Shown here: piece after piece, positions 1 through 7,987 of the stretch
Numbering within the stretch: position 1 is the stretch's first letter
Layout of the letters: every line of letters starts with the position of its first letter
DNA from: JAVMKJ01 sp031732875
GTDB lineage: Bacteria; Pseudomonadota; Gammaproteobacteria; Competibacterales; Competibacteraceae
DNA: 10,363 nucleotides
Assembly: GCA_031732875.1 (NCBI GenBank)
Contig: JAVMKL010000005.1
Coordinates: forward strand, 1 to 10,363
Direction: 5' to 3'
Program-made: the position numbers and the translations under genes
Notes under the pieces: generated by a model
The model's input: the letters and a program-made list of their open reading frames with translations, nothing else
Told to the model about the DNA's origin: nothing
The model's database searches: none

Positions 1-1147
1 AGAACGCCAGCTTGATCAGGATGGTGAGGAAGATGATCGCCCAGCCCCAGTTGCCCACGATGGCGTGAATGGCCTTCAACAGCCAGAACAGGGGCTCGGC
101 GATGATGGTCAGCACGCCGTAGTCCACGGTCAGTTGCAGGTTGGGCGCGATCTCCTCCAGCACGTTCGGCAGCTTCGGTCCCACGTACAGGCGGGTGCGG
201 AAATCGCCGGTCGCGCCGGCGGGCACGGCCTGCACCGCGCCGCGCATGCCCAGCACGTACCGATTGCCGCCGACCACCCGGCTATAGAAGGTGTCGGTTT
301 CACCCGGACCGGGAATCCACGCCCCGAGGAAGTAGTGCTGGATCATGGCGATCCAGCCGCCCTGCACCGACTTGTCCAGCGCCTGCTTGGCGATCTGATC
401 GAAGGTAATCTTCTCGTAGCGCTGCTCCGGCGTGGAAATCACCCCCCCGGTGTAGGTCACCACTCCGCCGCCGAAATAGCTGTTCTTCGTCGCCGGCGGG
501 GTCCGCTGGAACTGGCGGTACTGGCTGCCCTGCCAATCGGCGGCACCGCCGTTCTCCACCCGCTGGTTCAATTCCACCAGGAAACTGCCGCGCCGGAAGG
601 TATAGGTCTTCGTCACTTTCACGCCGGAGGGGTCCGACCAGTTCAGCCGCACCTCCAGCGTGTCCTGACCGTCGGCCAGTCGATATTCGCTCTGTTCGGC
701 GACAAACGGGGCGTAATGGTTGGGCGCGGGACCGTTGTTCAAAGCCAGCAGGCCGGACTGGGCGATGAAGATTTCCGCGCCGCTGTCCTTGAGCAACAGG
801 AAAGGCTGATCCCGCTGCTGCACCGATTCCGGATAAGTGCGCAGGCCGACCTGACGCAGGTCGCCGCCGATGGTGTCGATCTCGGCTTCGAACAGGTCGG
901 TGACCACCCGCACGCGCTGGCCGCCGCCCAGAGCCTGGGGTCCGGCGCTCGCGGCCGGCGCGACCGACGGAACGTCCTGCCCCGGAACGGCCGCCGGCTT
1001 GGCGGGGCCGGCTGGACCGGCGGGCGCGGTCGCGACCGGCGATGCCGGCGGCGGGTGTTTCTTGACCTGAAATTCCTGCCAGTTCTGCCAGAGCAGAAAC
1101 AGCACGAACACCAGGGCAGCGAACAGGATCAAACGTTGGTTTTCCAT
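1..1147 (-). CDS. yidC: Membrane protein insertase YidC (partial, 3' end beyond left edge)
   Basis: YidC/Oxa1-family insertase, which folds and inserts inner-membrane proteins alone or with SecYEG. The N-terminus MENQRLILFAALVFVLFLLW is the usual uncleaved signal anchor (residues about 5-20). It is followed by a Pro/Ala-rich linker (about 30-65) and the large periplasmic P1 beta-domain (about 75-340) found only in Gram-negative YidC. The window ends inside the next membrane segment (residues about 360-382, with GNWGWAIIFLTILIK), so the conserved insertase core is missing here only because of the window edge. Two adjacent ATG codons are available (1150 and 1147). I chose 1147 because AAGGA lies 6 nt before it and because relatives start with a single Met before (D/E)xQR. 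The yidD stop codon overlaps this start, so the two are probably translationally coupled. Identification is secure. Confidence 0.97.
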   Translation of the reverse strand, partial: MENQRLILFAALVFVLFLLWQNWQEFQVKKHPPPASPVATAPAGPAGPAKPAAVPGQDVPSVAPAASAGPQALGGGQRVRVVTDLFEAEIDTIGGDLRQVGLRTYPESVQQRDQPFLLLKDSGAEIFIAQSGLLALNNGPAPNHYAPFVAEQSEYRLADGQDTLEVRLNWSDPSGVKVTKTYTFRRGSFLVELNQRVENGGAADWQGSQYRQFQRTPPATKNSYFGGGVVTYTGGVISTPEQRYEKITFDQIAKQALDKSVQGGWIAMIQHYFLGAWIPGPGETDTFYSRVVGGNRYVLGMRGAVQAVPAGATGDFRTRLYVGPKLPNVLEEIAPNLQLTVDYGVLTIIAEPLFWLLKAIHAIVGNWGWAIIFLTILIKLAF

Positions 1148-1377
1148 CATCGGTCCTTCGGGGAAGGTTCGGGAACGGGGTCGACGCCGCCCGGATGCCA
1201 GGGGTGACAGCGCAGCAGGCGCCGGACCGCCAGCCAGACGCCGAGCAGGGCGCCGTGGCGCTCGATGGCCTCGCGGGCGTATTGGGAGCAACTCGGGTAA
1301 AACCGGCAGTGGTTGCCCAACAGCGGGCTGACGAACCACTGGTAGGCGCGGATCAGCGCGATCAGGACGGCGCGCAT
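1147..1377 (-). CDS. yidD: Membrane protein insertion efficiency factor YidD
   Basis: Small (76 aa) YidD/UPF0161 protein that sits at the inner membrane through an amphipathic N-terminal helix and assists YidC-dependent insertion. The family signature is clear: RAYQWFVSPLLGNHCRFYPSCSQYA (residues about 10-34) with the paired cysteines of CRFYPSCS, then a helix, and the CHPWHPGGVDPVP block near the C-terminus. A longer in-frame reading back to 1470 exists, but the extra 31 residues match nothing in the family and lie inside rnpA. The ATG at 1377 gives the normal length. This start overlaps the end of rnpA by 16 bp, and the stop overlaps the yidC start, as is usual in this operon. Confidence 0.96.
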   Translation of the reverse strand: MRAVLIALIRAYQWFVSPLLGNHCRFYPSCSQYAREAIERHGALLGVWLAVRRLLRCHPWHPGGVDPVPEPSPKDR

Positions 1378-1688
1378 GGCCGCGCCAGCCTCCGCCAGTG
1401 CCGTTGCAGCGAAGCGAACAGGACGGCGTTGTCCTGCTCCGTCAGTCCGGCGCGGCCCATCACCACGCAATCCAGGCCAGCGAGCTGCTGCCGATGGTGC
1501 CGGAAGCTTTCGCGCGCGATCCGCTTGAGGCGGTTGCGCGCCACTGCGGATTTGGCGACCTTGCGGGAAATGGCCAGGCCCAACCGGGGATATGGTAGAT
1601 CGTTGGCACGGACGAGCACGGTGAAATAGCGGTCGCTGGATTTGACCGGCTGGGCGAAGACGCCGGCAAAGGCACGTTGGCCGGCCAA
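1362..1688 (-). CDS. rnpA: Ribonuclease P protein component (start uncertain)
   Basis: Protein subunit of RNase P, which binds the catalytic RNA and helps remove tRNA 5' leaders. The diagnostic RNR motif is in AVARNRLKRIARESFR (about 48-63 from the start used here), preceded by PRLGLAISRKVAKSA, and the C-terminal half has the usual DCVVMGRAGL strand. The start is a problem. The only standard start codon in this frame is TTG at 1688, giving 108 residues. The codons just upstream still read FPRRAR and, joined to the gene, give FPRRARLAGQRAFAGVFAQP, which aligns without gaps to E. coli [20 protein letters not shown] (recalled). The real protein therefore probably begins upstream, up to about 1727, just after the rpmH stop. 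No ATG, GTG or TTG is available there in frame, and a TGA inside rpmH closes the frame. A non-standard start or a sequence error is possible. Confidence 0.93.
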   Translation of the reverse strand: MAGQRAFAGVFAQPVKSSDRYFTVLVRANDLPYPRLGLAISRKVAKSAVARNRLKRIARESFRHHRQQLAGLDCVVMGRAGLTEQDNAVLFASLQRHWRRLARPCAPS

Positions 1689-1728
1689 CCGGGCGCGGCG
1701 CGGAAAACGCGCGGCGCCCGCCCCGACG

Positions 1729-1863
1729 TCAGGGCGCCAGACGGGCGCGACCCTTGGCGCGGCGCGCCTTCAGAACCAGGCGGCCGCCCTTGGTGGCCAT
1801 GCGGGCGCGAAACCCGTGGGTGCGCTTGCGGTGGACGATGCTGGGCTGGAAAGTTCGCTTCAT
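1729..1863 (-). CDS. rpmH: 50S ribosomal protein L34
   Basis: L34 of the large ribosomal subunit: 44 residues, the standard length, beginning MKRTFQPSIVHRKRTHGF and continuing with RARMATKGGR and a C-terminal run of Lys/Arg/Ala (VLKARRAKGRARL). It is highly basic, as expected for an rRNA-binding protein. It is the first gene of the rpmH-rnpA-yidD-yidC unit, and the reading frame of rnpA opens before its stop codon. AAGGA lies shortly before the ATG, in the 1864-1872 region. In many gammaproteobacteria dnaA is divergent from this gene, but that is not so here. Confidence 0.98.
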   Translation of the reverse strand: MKRTFQPSIVHRKRTHGFRARMATKGGRLVLKARRAKGRARLAP

Positions 1864-1923
1864 GGCGATTCCTTGGATACGGTGCGGAACGTAATAGATT
1901 AACGGTTTTCGACGGAAACGCGA

Positions 1924-1953
1924 AAATTACTGATTGAGAGGCAAATTTGTCAA
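1924..1953 (-). promoter_or_regulatory. Probable sigma70 promoter of the rpmH operon
   Basis: Reading the minus strand, a perfect -35 hexamer TTGACA (1953-1948) is followed after 18 bp by TAATTT (1929-1924), a fair -10 box. The site lies about 60 bp before the rpmH start in an AT-rich patch within GC-rich flanks. The match and the position before a ribosomal gene support it. The transcription start is inferred. Confidence 0.65.
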
Positions 1954-2161
1954 GCGCCGCCGCCGGCGACCGGCAACCCAGGATCGGCCAACCCGACTCG
2001 CCCACCCTCACCGAATCTTCGCTCCGACATTGACCGGGATGGTTTTTTCCCGCCCGCGATTTCGATGCCCGCCACCGCGAGCCCACCGGACCAATGCGCT
2101 GTCGTGGGGCGCGGGAGCCGATGGCGCCAACCGCCCGACGGAAAAAGTGATTCCCGAGTAA

Positions 2162-2190
2162 TTTACTTATTTTATTGATGGTTTTATGTG
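2162..2190 (+). promoter_or_regulatory. Weak candidate promoter for the 2253 gene
   Basis: TTTACT (2162-2167) and TATGTG (2185-2190), 17 bp apart, lie in a locally AT-rich stretch about 60 bp before the gene. Both boxes are poor matches to sigma70 consensus. The main support is position and base composition. Confidence 0.25.
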
Positions 2191-2252
2191 CTACGTTTTG
2201 GTTGTGCCACCCCTTCATTTTTCCGTCTTATTCCGAATGGAGGTAAATCAAG

Positions 2253-2558
2253 ATGAGCGCTACACAACCCAAGCTTTCCGATGCATTGGCCGCCATATCC
2301 GACTGTGGGTTCGCCATTTGGGCTACCCACGAAAGCCCCGCGGCGGATTTCAGGAAGCATTTCGATGCTGTTCGCATCCCGGTGGTGGGAATCCGGCACG
2401 TTCGGCAATGGGGAATCCAGGTGGATGACGAACGGGAACTCATGGGACACGAGCGGACGTCCGTCGCCGACGAGGAACTCTGGCAGGTGGTGTTGCAGGC
2501 CAAGGACGGCGCGACTTACGAGGTCAATTCGCGGCTGGTGGTTGCGGCGCCACGCTAG
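2253..2558 (+). CDS. Hypothetical protein, 101 aa
   Basis: I do not recognise this protein. It starts at an ATG with a good ribosome binding site (GGAGG, about 9 nt upstream), which supports it being a real gene. The product is soluble and acidic to neutral, with no signal peptide or membrane segment. The N-terminus looks helical (MSATQPKLSDALAAISDCGF). The middle is beta-rich with hydrophobic strands (IPVVGIRHVRQWGIQV) and the end again has strand-like segments (ELWQVVLQAKDGATYEVNSR). One Cys (C18) is present and there is no metal-binding or catalytic motif that I can name. It is followed 174 bp later by an AhpD-like gene on the same strand. A shared function is possible, but nothing in the sequence shows it. 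Confidence 0.7.
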   Translation: MSATQPKLSDALAAISDCGFAIWATHESPAADFRKHFDAVRIPVVGIRHVRQWGIQVDDERELMGHERTSVADEELWQVVLQAKDGATYEVNSRLVVAAPR

Positions 2559-2633
2559 CGAATCGTGCGCGCCGAAATCCGCGGATTCCGAACCGGTCGG
2601 GCACGCCGGACTGCCGGGTGTCGCCCGCGTGGA

Positions 2634-2660
2634 GGTCAGTGGCGGTGACGACCACTGACC
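2634..2660. repeat. Inverted repeat / hairpin after the 2253 gene
   Basis: GGTCAGTGG (2634-2642) and its exact complement CCACTGACC (2652-2660) form a 9-bp stem with a 9-nt loop. It lies 75 bp after the stop codon of the small upstream gene and 73 bp before the next start. No T-run follows, so a classical intrinsic terminator is not supported. It could be an RNA-stabilising hairpin or an operator. Confidence 0.45.
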
Positions 2661-2732
2661 GAAGAGGGAGAGACCGTCACTCTTTCCCAGTATCGACCGG
2701 GTACCCATCGTCTCCCTGCCGGAAACCATCCC

Positions 2733-3089
2733 ATGAAAGAGAAACTCGCGGAGCTTTCAACGACCCGAGTGTGGGCGCACCGTCGCTTGCGCGAACTGCG
2801 ATCCAAGACGTATTCGGAGTTTCTGAACCTCGAAGCCGCGGCCTTCTCGGATAGCGAACTGCCGAAGAAGGTCAAGGAACTCATCGCCTTGGGCATATCG
2901 GTCCGCATCAACTGTGAGTCGTGCATGCAATGGCATATCGAACAGGCGGCGAAGGCCGGAGCAAATTGGCGCGAGGTTCTCGAAGCGGTCGAGGTCGGGA
3001 TCGAGATGGGGGGCGGGCCGGCCACCGTAGCGGCGCGGTTTGCGCTGGCGGTGATGGAAGCGGTATTTCCCGACCTGCCCGAGGCCTGA
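2733..3089 (+). CDS. AhpD-like / carboxymuconolactone decarboxylase family protein
   Basis: Small (118 aa) all-helical protein of the CMD/AhpD superfamily. The AhpD active-site pattern is complete: E49, C61, C64 and H68, i.e. E-x11-C-x2-C-x3-H, within KELIALGISVRINCESCMQW. In AhpD this CxxC with its Glu/His relay carries out thiol peroxide reduction. True carboxymuconolactone decarboxylases lack the CxxC, so a peroxidase or disulfide-reductase type role is the better guess. The C-terminal part (EVLEAVEVGIEMGGGPATV) is the usual second helix pair. No ahpC neighbour is visible and the electron partner is unknown. The ribosome binding site is weak. The gene ends against the oppositely oriented HlyD gene with a 50-bp gap. 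Confidence 0.9.
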   Translation: MKEKLAELSTTRVWAHRRLRELRSKTYSEFLNLEAAAFSDSELPKKVKELIALGISVRINCESCMQWHIEQAAKAGANWREVLEAVEVGIEMGGGPATVAARFALAVMEAVFPDLPEA

Positions 3090-3101
3090 CGCCCTCCCAC
3101 C

Positions 3102-3118
3102 GGCGGAGGCTTTCCGCC
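3102..3118. terminator. Short hairpin between convergent genes
   Basis: GGCGGA (3102-3107) pairs with TCCGCC (3113-3118) around a 5-nt loop, within the 50 bp between the stop codons of the AhpD-like gene and the HlyD-like gene. The position suits a bidirectional terminator, but there is no clear T-tract on either strand. Confidence 0.35.
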
Positions 3119-3139
3119 CGCGCGCCGAAGCCGGCGAAC

Positions 3140-4345
3140 TCACCGCCCGGCGCGAATCCGCACGGCGGCGCCCTCCTGCAAGGCGTCGTCGGGATGGGTC
3201 ACGACCCGTTCGCCCTCGGTCAGGCCGGAACGGATTTCCACGGCTAACCCGCCGCGCTGCCCGATCTCGACGGCGCGGCGGCGGGCCTGGCCGTCCTCGA
3301 CCACGAACACGGCCCAGCCGTCGCCCTGACGGAACAGCGCGCTGGCGGGAATCTGAAGCACCCGCTCGCCCTGCCAGACGATGAAGCTCGCTTCCACTCG
3401 GTAACCATCGCCCAGGTGCGACCACGCCTCGACGGGCGAGCGCAGGTCGGCGACGACCCAGACCCGCTGCTCCTCGACGCCCAGCGCCGAGAGCTTGGTG
3501 AAACCCACCGGTTCCACGGTTCGGGTGACCCCCTCCAGCGGCTGCTCGCCCCCCCAGCGTTCCAACACGACCGGCGTGCCCGGCCGGATGCGCACCGCGT
3601 CGGCGGACAGCACGTCCACCGCCACTTCCAGGGCGTGGGGATCGCCGACTTCCAGCAATGGCGTCCCCGCCCCCACCACGCCCTCGCTCTGGCGCTGGTA
3701 GCCGAGCACTTGACCGTCCACCGGCGCGCGGACGACGACGGTTTCCCGCGCGACGTCGCCCGGTTGCGCCGCCGAAGGGCGCAGCGCGGTTTTGGCCGCC
3801 TCCACCTCATGCCGCGCCACCTCCACGGCGAACTGGGCGGATCGCAGTTGGGCCTCGGTCTGGCGGGCGCGGGATTCGGCGCGGTCGCGCTCGGCTTCGG
3901 TGACCACGCACTGCCGCCGGCACAGGGCCGCGATGCGCTCGAATTCCAGCTTGGCGTAATCGGCCTCCGCCCGCGTGGCGGTCGCGGTTTCCCGGGCGGC
4001 TTGCAGGGACGCTTCGCTGGCGGCCACCCGCGCCTCGGCCTGGGCGCGCCGGCGCGGATCGAGCACTTCCGAGGGCAGGGGGTCGATCGTCGCCAGCGGC
4101 TGGTCCCGCCGGACGCCGTCGCCCACCTCCGCTTCGATGCGGCGCAGGTAGCCGGCCACCGGCGCCGAAAGGACGTAGCGGTCGATGAGCCGGGTTTTGC
4201 CTTCCGCTTCCACGGTGACCCGCAGCGGCTGGCGGGCGACGGTCGCCGCCTCCACCCACAGCGGCCGGGGCCAGAACCCGTAGCCCAGCGCGGCCGTGAT
4301 CGCCGAAGCCAGCAGAATCAGTCCGAAGCGTCGTCGCGTGGTCAT
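3140..4345 (-). CDS. HlyD/MacA-type periplasmic adaptor subunit of an ABC exporter
   Basis: Membrane-fusion (adaptor) protein of 401 aa that links an inner-membrane ABC exporter to the outer membrane. An N-terminal membrane anchor (residues about 8-24) is followed by the first lipoyl half-motif (about 59-88, APVAGYLRRIEAEVGDGVRR), a long Ala/Glu/Arg-rich coiled-coil hairpin (about 93-190), the second lipoyl half (about 206-235, RAPVDGQVLG with GTPLLEVGD) and beta-barrel and membrane-proximal domains to the end. The hairpin turn carries two cysteines, C142 and C146 (LCRRQC), which is unusual. The gene begins 3 bp after the permease stop, so it is the last gene of an ATPase-permease-adaptor operon of the DevBCA/MacAB kind. 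The substrate cannot be inferred and no TolC-like gene is in view. Confidence 0.93.
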   Translation of the reverse strand: MTTRRRFGLILLASAITAALGYGFWPRPLWVEAATVARQPLRVTVEAEGKTRLIDRYVLSAPVAGYLRRIEAEVGDGVRRDQPLATIDPLPSEVLDPRRRAQAEARVAASEASLQAARETATATRAEADYAKLEFERIAALCRRQCVVTEAERDRAESRARQTEAQLRSAQFAVEVARHEVEAAKTALRPSAAQPGDVARETVVVRAPVDGQVLGYQRQSEGVVGAGTPLLEVGDPHALEVAVDVLSADAVRIRPGTPVVLERWGGEQPLEGVTRTVEPVGFTKLSALGVEEQRVWVVADLRSPVEAWSHLGDGYRVEASFIVWQGERVLQIPASALFRQGDGWAVFVVEDGQARRRAVEIGQRGGLAVEIRSGLTEGERVVTHPDDALQEGAAVRIRAGR

Positions 4346-4348
4346 GGT

Positions 4349-6712
4349 TCAGTCCCGGGTCTTGAGCACGGCGATCAGATCCAGCCGATCCAGCTTGCGC
4401 CGCACCAGCCATCCCGACAGGAGCGCCGAGGCCAGCACCACCACCGCCGCGAAGGCGTAGGTGGAGGGGTGGATGACGAGCGGAATGCGGTAGAGTTCCG
4501 ACCGGGCGCCGTCCACGAACAGGGCGCAGATGCCCCGGCCGACGCCGAAGCCGAGCGGGATGGCGATCAGCGTCAACAGGCCCAGTTCGCCCAGCAGGAT
4601 GTAGCTGATTTCCGCGCGGGTGAATCCCAGCACCCGCAGGCTGGCCAGTTCCCGGCTGCGTTCGGTCAGGGCGATGCGGGCGCTGTTGTAGATGATTCCG
4701 AAGGCGATGACGACCGCGAAGACGGTGGCGATGAAGGTGAAAAACAGCATGGTCTGTTCCATGGTGCGGTGAAAGTTGCGGATTTCCTGCTCGCGGATGG
4801 CGATGCCGGCGATGCGGGGAACGTCGCCCAGGCGGCGGTAGAGCTCGGGGCGCGCGCGGTCGTCGACCGCCAGATAGGCGCCGGAGATGGCGGGTCCCTC
4901 GCGCAGCAGCCGATTGAGTCCGGCGAGATCCATGTAGGCCGCCACGCCGAGGTATTCCTTGACCAGACCCACCACCGGCACCTCCCGCGTCGGCCGGCCG
5001 CCTTCCAGGACTTCGACGATCAGGCGATCGCCGGGGCGCACCCCCAGCAGCGTGCCCAGGTAGTCGGTCAGGATCACTCCCTCCGACGGCAGCGCGAGCG
5101 GCCGCAGATCGGCGTCCAGCAGGCGCTGCAAGTCGCCGCCGGAGGGAACGCCCTTGAGCGTGGTGCGATGGCTGTGTTGCTGAAACCGCAACCGCACCGG
5201 CACGGCGCGGTAGACCTCGACCCGTTCCACCCCGGGCAGTCCCGCCAGGGATGAGATGGCCCGTCGGGAGGTGGGTTCCACGAAGGTGACGGCGAGGTCT
5301 TCCCGCTGCGAGAGCTTGTAGTGGACATCGACCATGTGGGTGATCGTGGCTTCCTGAAACCGGCCGGCCATGGTGATGCCGCAGGCCAGCGCGATGCCCA
5401 GCACCGTGAACAGGGACTTGAGCGGCCGGCGCTCGATGTGGCGCAGGATCATCCGATTGGGCTGCGACAACAGCCGTTGCAGGCCGAGCCGTTCCACCAC
5501 GGTGGCGCGATAGCGGGTGGGCGGTTCCGGCCGCATCGCCTCGGCGGGGCGCAGGGCGAAGGCAGCACGCAGGGCGAAGGCGGTTCCGGCCACGGCGCCG
5601 CCGACGTTGAGCAGGATTGCATCGAGGACGAGGGGAAAGGTCAGGCGGAAGTCCAGGAACGGGAAGCGGAAGAACTCCATGTACAGTTCGGCCAGCCGCC
5701 GGCCGAGTTCGGCGCCGGTGAGGATGCCGGCTGTCACGCCGACCAGGACGACGACCAGCACCAGCTTCAAATAATGCAGGGCGATCGCGCCGTTGCCGTA
5801 GCCGAACGCCTTGAGCGTGCCGATCTGCTCGCGCTGCATGCCGACGAGCCGGTGCACGACCACGTTCAACAGGAACACCGCCACTCCCAGGAACAGAACT
5901 GGAAACAGCGTCGCCGACAGGGTGATGTTGCGAAATTCCTCGGACAGAAAGCGGTGCGACGACTGATCCTCCCGGTCGTGCGCGCCCAGTCCGCCGTAGG
6001 GCGTCAGGAGCCGGTCGAGGGCGTCGATCACCTCGGGCGCGGCGCGGGCGTCGGTCAGGCCGACGACCACATCGTTGAACGCCCCTTCCATGCCGTAGGC
6101 GATGCCCAGCGCCCGGCGCCCCATCCACAGCACCCCGTAGCGCCGATAGTCGGGGAATATCGAGCCGGGGCGCATCTGATGGATATATTCCGGCGACAGC
6201 GCGGTGCCGACGACGGTCAGGGTCTGGCGGCGACCGTTGATCACGACTCGCAGCTTGGCACCCGGTTCCAGTCGGTGGGCGTCGGCGAACGCCTCGCTGA
6301 CGAGGATTTCGTCGTCGCGGTCGGCCGCTGGCGGGCGCCCCTGTCGCAGGTAGAGGCGGTTCAGCCGGGGCTCGCGGTTGTCGGGAATGGAGATCAGCCG
6401 GCCGGTGATCGGCTCGGTGAAACCGGCGACTTCCAGGTGGACGTCGGCGACCACCCGGGTCTCGACCTCGGCGACGCCGGGAATGGCGGCGATGCGTTCC
6501 CGCAGCGATTCCGGCGCGCGCTTCAACGCCGCGAACACGTCGGCGAAACGGTATTCCTGGTAGTAGCGGGCGCGGGTCTGGCGCAGGGCGTCGAGGGTGG
6601 CGCCGAACATGACGTGCATGGCGACCCCGCACACGATCACCAGGGCGATGGCGACCGCCTGGCCTTTCAGTTGCCAGAGTTCGCGCCAGAGTTTGCGATC
6701 CAGGGCTCTCAT
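4349..6712 (-). CDS. ABC transporter permease, duplicated FtsX/MacB-type
   Basis: Inner-membrane permease of 787 aa. Eight membrane segments are visible at about 16-38, 264-290, 314-336, 360-386, 434-452, 656-680, 702-726 and 752-774. This is two FtsX-type units, each with a large periplasmic loop after its first helix. Cytoplasmic coupling-helix motifs follow the second helix of each unit (EQIGTLKAFGYGNGAIALHY and RELASLRVLGFTRAEISYIL). The ATG at 6712 gives the family-typical start MRALDRKLWRELWQLKG. An in-frame ATG at 6760 would add 16 polar residues overlapping the ATPase gene and has no ribosome binding site. The gap to the ATPase stop is 10 bp. Such proteins usually work as extractors or mechanotransmitters (lipoproteins, glycolipids, peptides) rather than classical channels. 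The actual cargo is unknown. Confidence 0.94.
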   Translation of the reverse strand: MRALDRKLWRELWQLKGQAVAIALVIVCGVAMHVMFGATLDALRQTRARYYQEYRFADVFAALKRAPESLRERIAAIPGVAEVETRVVADVHLEVAGFTEPITGRLISIPDNREPRLNRLYLRQGRPPAADRDDEILVSEAFADAHRLEPGAKLRVVINGRRQTLTVVGTALSPEYIHQMRPGSIFPDYRRYGVLWMGRRALGIAYGMEGAFNDVVVGLTDARAAPEVIDALDRLLTPYGGLGAHDREDQSSHRFLSEEFRNITLSATLFPVLFLGVAVFLLNVVVHRLVGMQREQIGTLKAFGYGNGAIALHYLKLVLVVVLVGVTAGILTGAELGRRLAELYMEFFRFPFLDFRLTFPLVLDAILLNVGGAVAGTAFALRAAFALRPAEAMRPEPPTRYRATVVERLGLQRLLSQPNRMILRHIERRPLKSLFTVLGIALACGITMAGRFQEATITHMVDVHYKLSQREDLAVTFVEPTSRRAISSLAGLPGVERVEVYRAVPVRLRFQQHSHRTTLKGVPSGGDLQRLLDADLRPLALPSEGVILTDYLGTLLGVRPGDRLIVEVLEGGRPTREVPVVGLVKEYLGVAAYMDLAGLNRLLREGPAISGAYLAVDDRARPELYRRLGDVPRIAGIAIREQEIRNFHRTMEQTMLFFTFIATVFAVVIAFGIIYNSARIALTERSRELASLRVLGFTRAEISYILLGELGLLTLIAIPLGFGVGRGICALFVDGARSELYRIPLVIHPSTYAFAAVVVLASALLSGWLVRRKLDRLDLIAVLKTRD

Positions 6713-6722
6713 GGGGGTCGGG

Positions 6723-7435
<713 letters not shown>

Positions 7436-7439
<4 letters not shown>

Positions 7440-7522
7440 GGGGGCGAATCACCGCCGGCCGAGAAGAATCCCGCCGCGAGCGCCGCGACGGCGAACCAGG
7501 GACTGGGGCGATTCGTGTTCAT
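7436..7522 (-). CDS. Possible 28-codon upstream ORF coupled to the ABC operon
   Basis: This short frame starts at ATG 7522 and ends with a TGA that overlaps the ATPase start as ATGA. The peptide (MNTNRPSPWFAVAALAAGFF plus SAGGDSPP) has a hydrophobic stretch at residues 9-22 that resembles a signal or single-pass helix. There is no good ribosome binding site and no known family, so it may be chance. The stop-start overlap is the only reason to list it. Confidence 0.25.
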
Positions 7523-7872
7523 GGCGAACGGGGGATGGTGGACGAGGAAACGATTGGGCGAGCCGAGTATGCCTCGGGGCCTTTTCCTGGGCTCGACGCT
7601 GGAACTCCGAGCCCACGCGGGTCGGTGGATTCCGGCATCGCGGAACTATAACCCAAGACCGTTGGCGGTTGGGTGGGTTCTTTTCGGGGATTGGTTGGCG
7701 CTTGCCAGCGTCCGGTCTGAGTTTCGCGCCGGGGCTGTGATTCCGCACTCCCATTGAAATGGGATCGAATTCCAATATGCTGAAATGGTCTGAACCACTC
7801 ATTGAACTGCCACTGTCATCGCTTGCAGAAAATCGTTACGATATAAAGAACGCGGCAGCGAACTCGATTCTA
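7523..7872. other. Gene-poor stretch upstream of the ABC operon
   Basis: No convincing gene. It contains a perfect 8-bp inverted repeat (TGGGCTCG 7588-7595 / CGAGCCCA 7608-7615) and a 6-bp palindrome at 7750-7763. Reading the minus strand, a TATAGT-like -10 box lies near 7645-7650 with no good -35. Base composition shifts from GC-rich to AT-rich after about 7740, which marks the edge of foreign DNA. Confidence 0.45.
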
Positions 7873-7986
7873 TATAGTCTTCCCAATTATGATCCGTACA
7901 TTGCTAATAGCAAAGATTAGATTAATATTTAAAAATCATAAAGTTATAATTAAAATACTGTCCTGATCTGAATTGGGAAGACTATA
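7873..7986. mobile_element. MITE-like element with 16-bp perfect terminal inverted repeats
   Basis: TATAGTCTTCCCAATT (7873-7888) recurs as its exact complement at 7971-7986. Weaker symmetry extends inward (GATC and ACA at matching offsets on both sides). The 82 bp between are very AT-rich and encode nothing. The ends read TA-TAGTC...GACTA-TA, which would fit a TA target duplication as made by IS630/Tc1-type transposases. That family link is inference. A long-armed RNA hairpin or binding site is the alternative. Confidence 0.5.
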
Positions 7987-7987
7987 G

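Larger units (their letters stand above)
1864..2252. other. Intergenic region between rpmH and the 2253 gene
   Basis: This 389-bp divergent region has AT-rich ends and a GC-rich middle. It contains the rpmH promoter and, near 2162-2190, a weak candidate promoter for the rightward gene. I searched by eye for DnaA boxes (TTATCCACA-like) on both strands and saw none, so there is no evidence that this is the replication origin even though rpmH often borders it. Confidence 0.6.

Noticed and set aside
65..1207. A 380-codon plus-strand frame opposite yidC
   Set aside because: Antisense to a secure yidC, with a composition typical of antisense frames and no recognisable domain.
2035..2052. CGGGA...TCCCG with a T-run as a terminator
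   Set aside because: Only a 5-bp stem, with the T-run inside the loop rather than after the stem, and no gene ends here.
1460..2218. A 252-codon minus-strand frame across rnpA, rpmH and the intergenic region
   Set aside because: It overlaps two secure genes in another frame and its translation resembles no protein.
3807..6632. A 941-codon minus-strand frame overlapping permease and adaptor genes
   Set aside because: Arg/Pro/Gly-rich low-complexity translation in the wrong frame of two well-supported genes; a GC-rich shadow.
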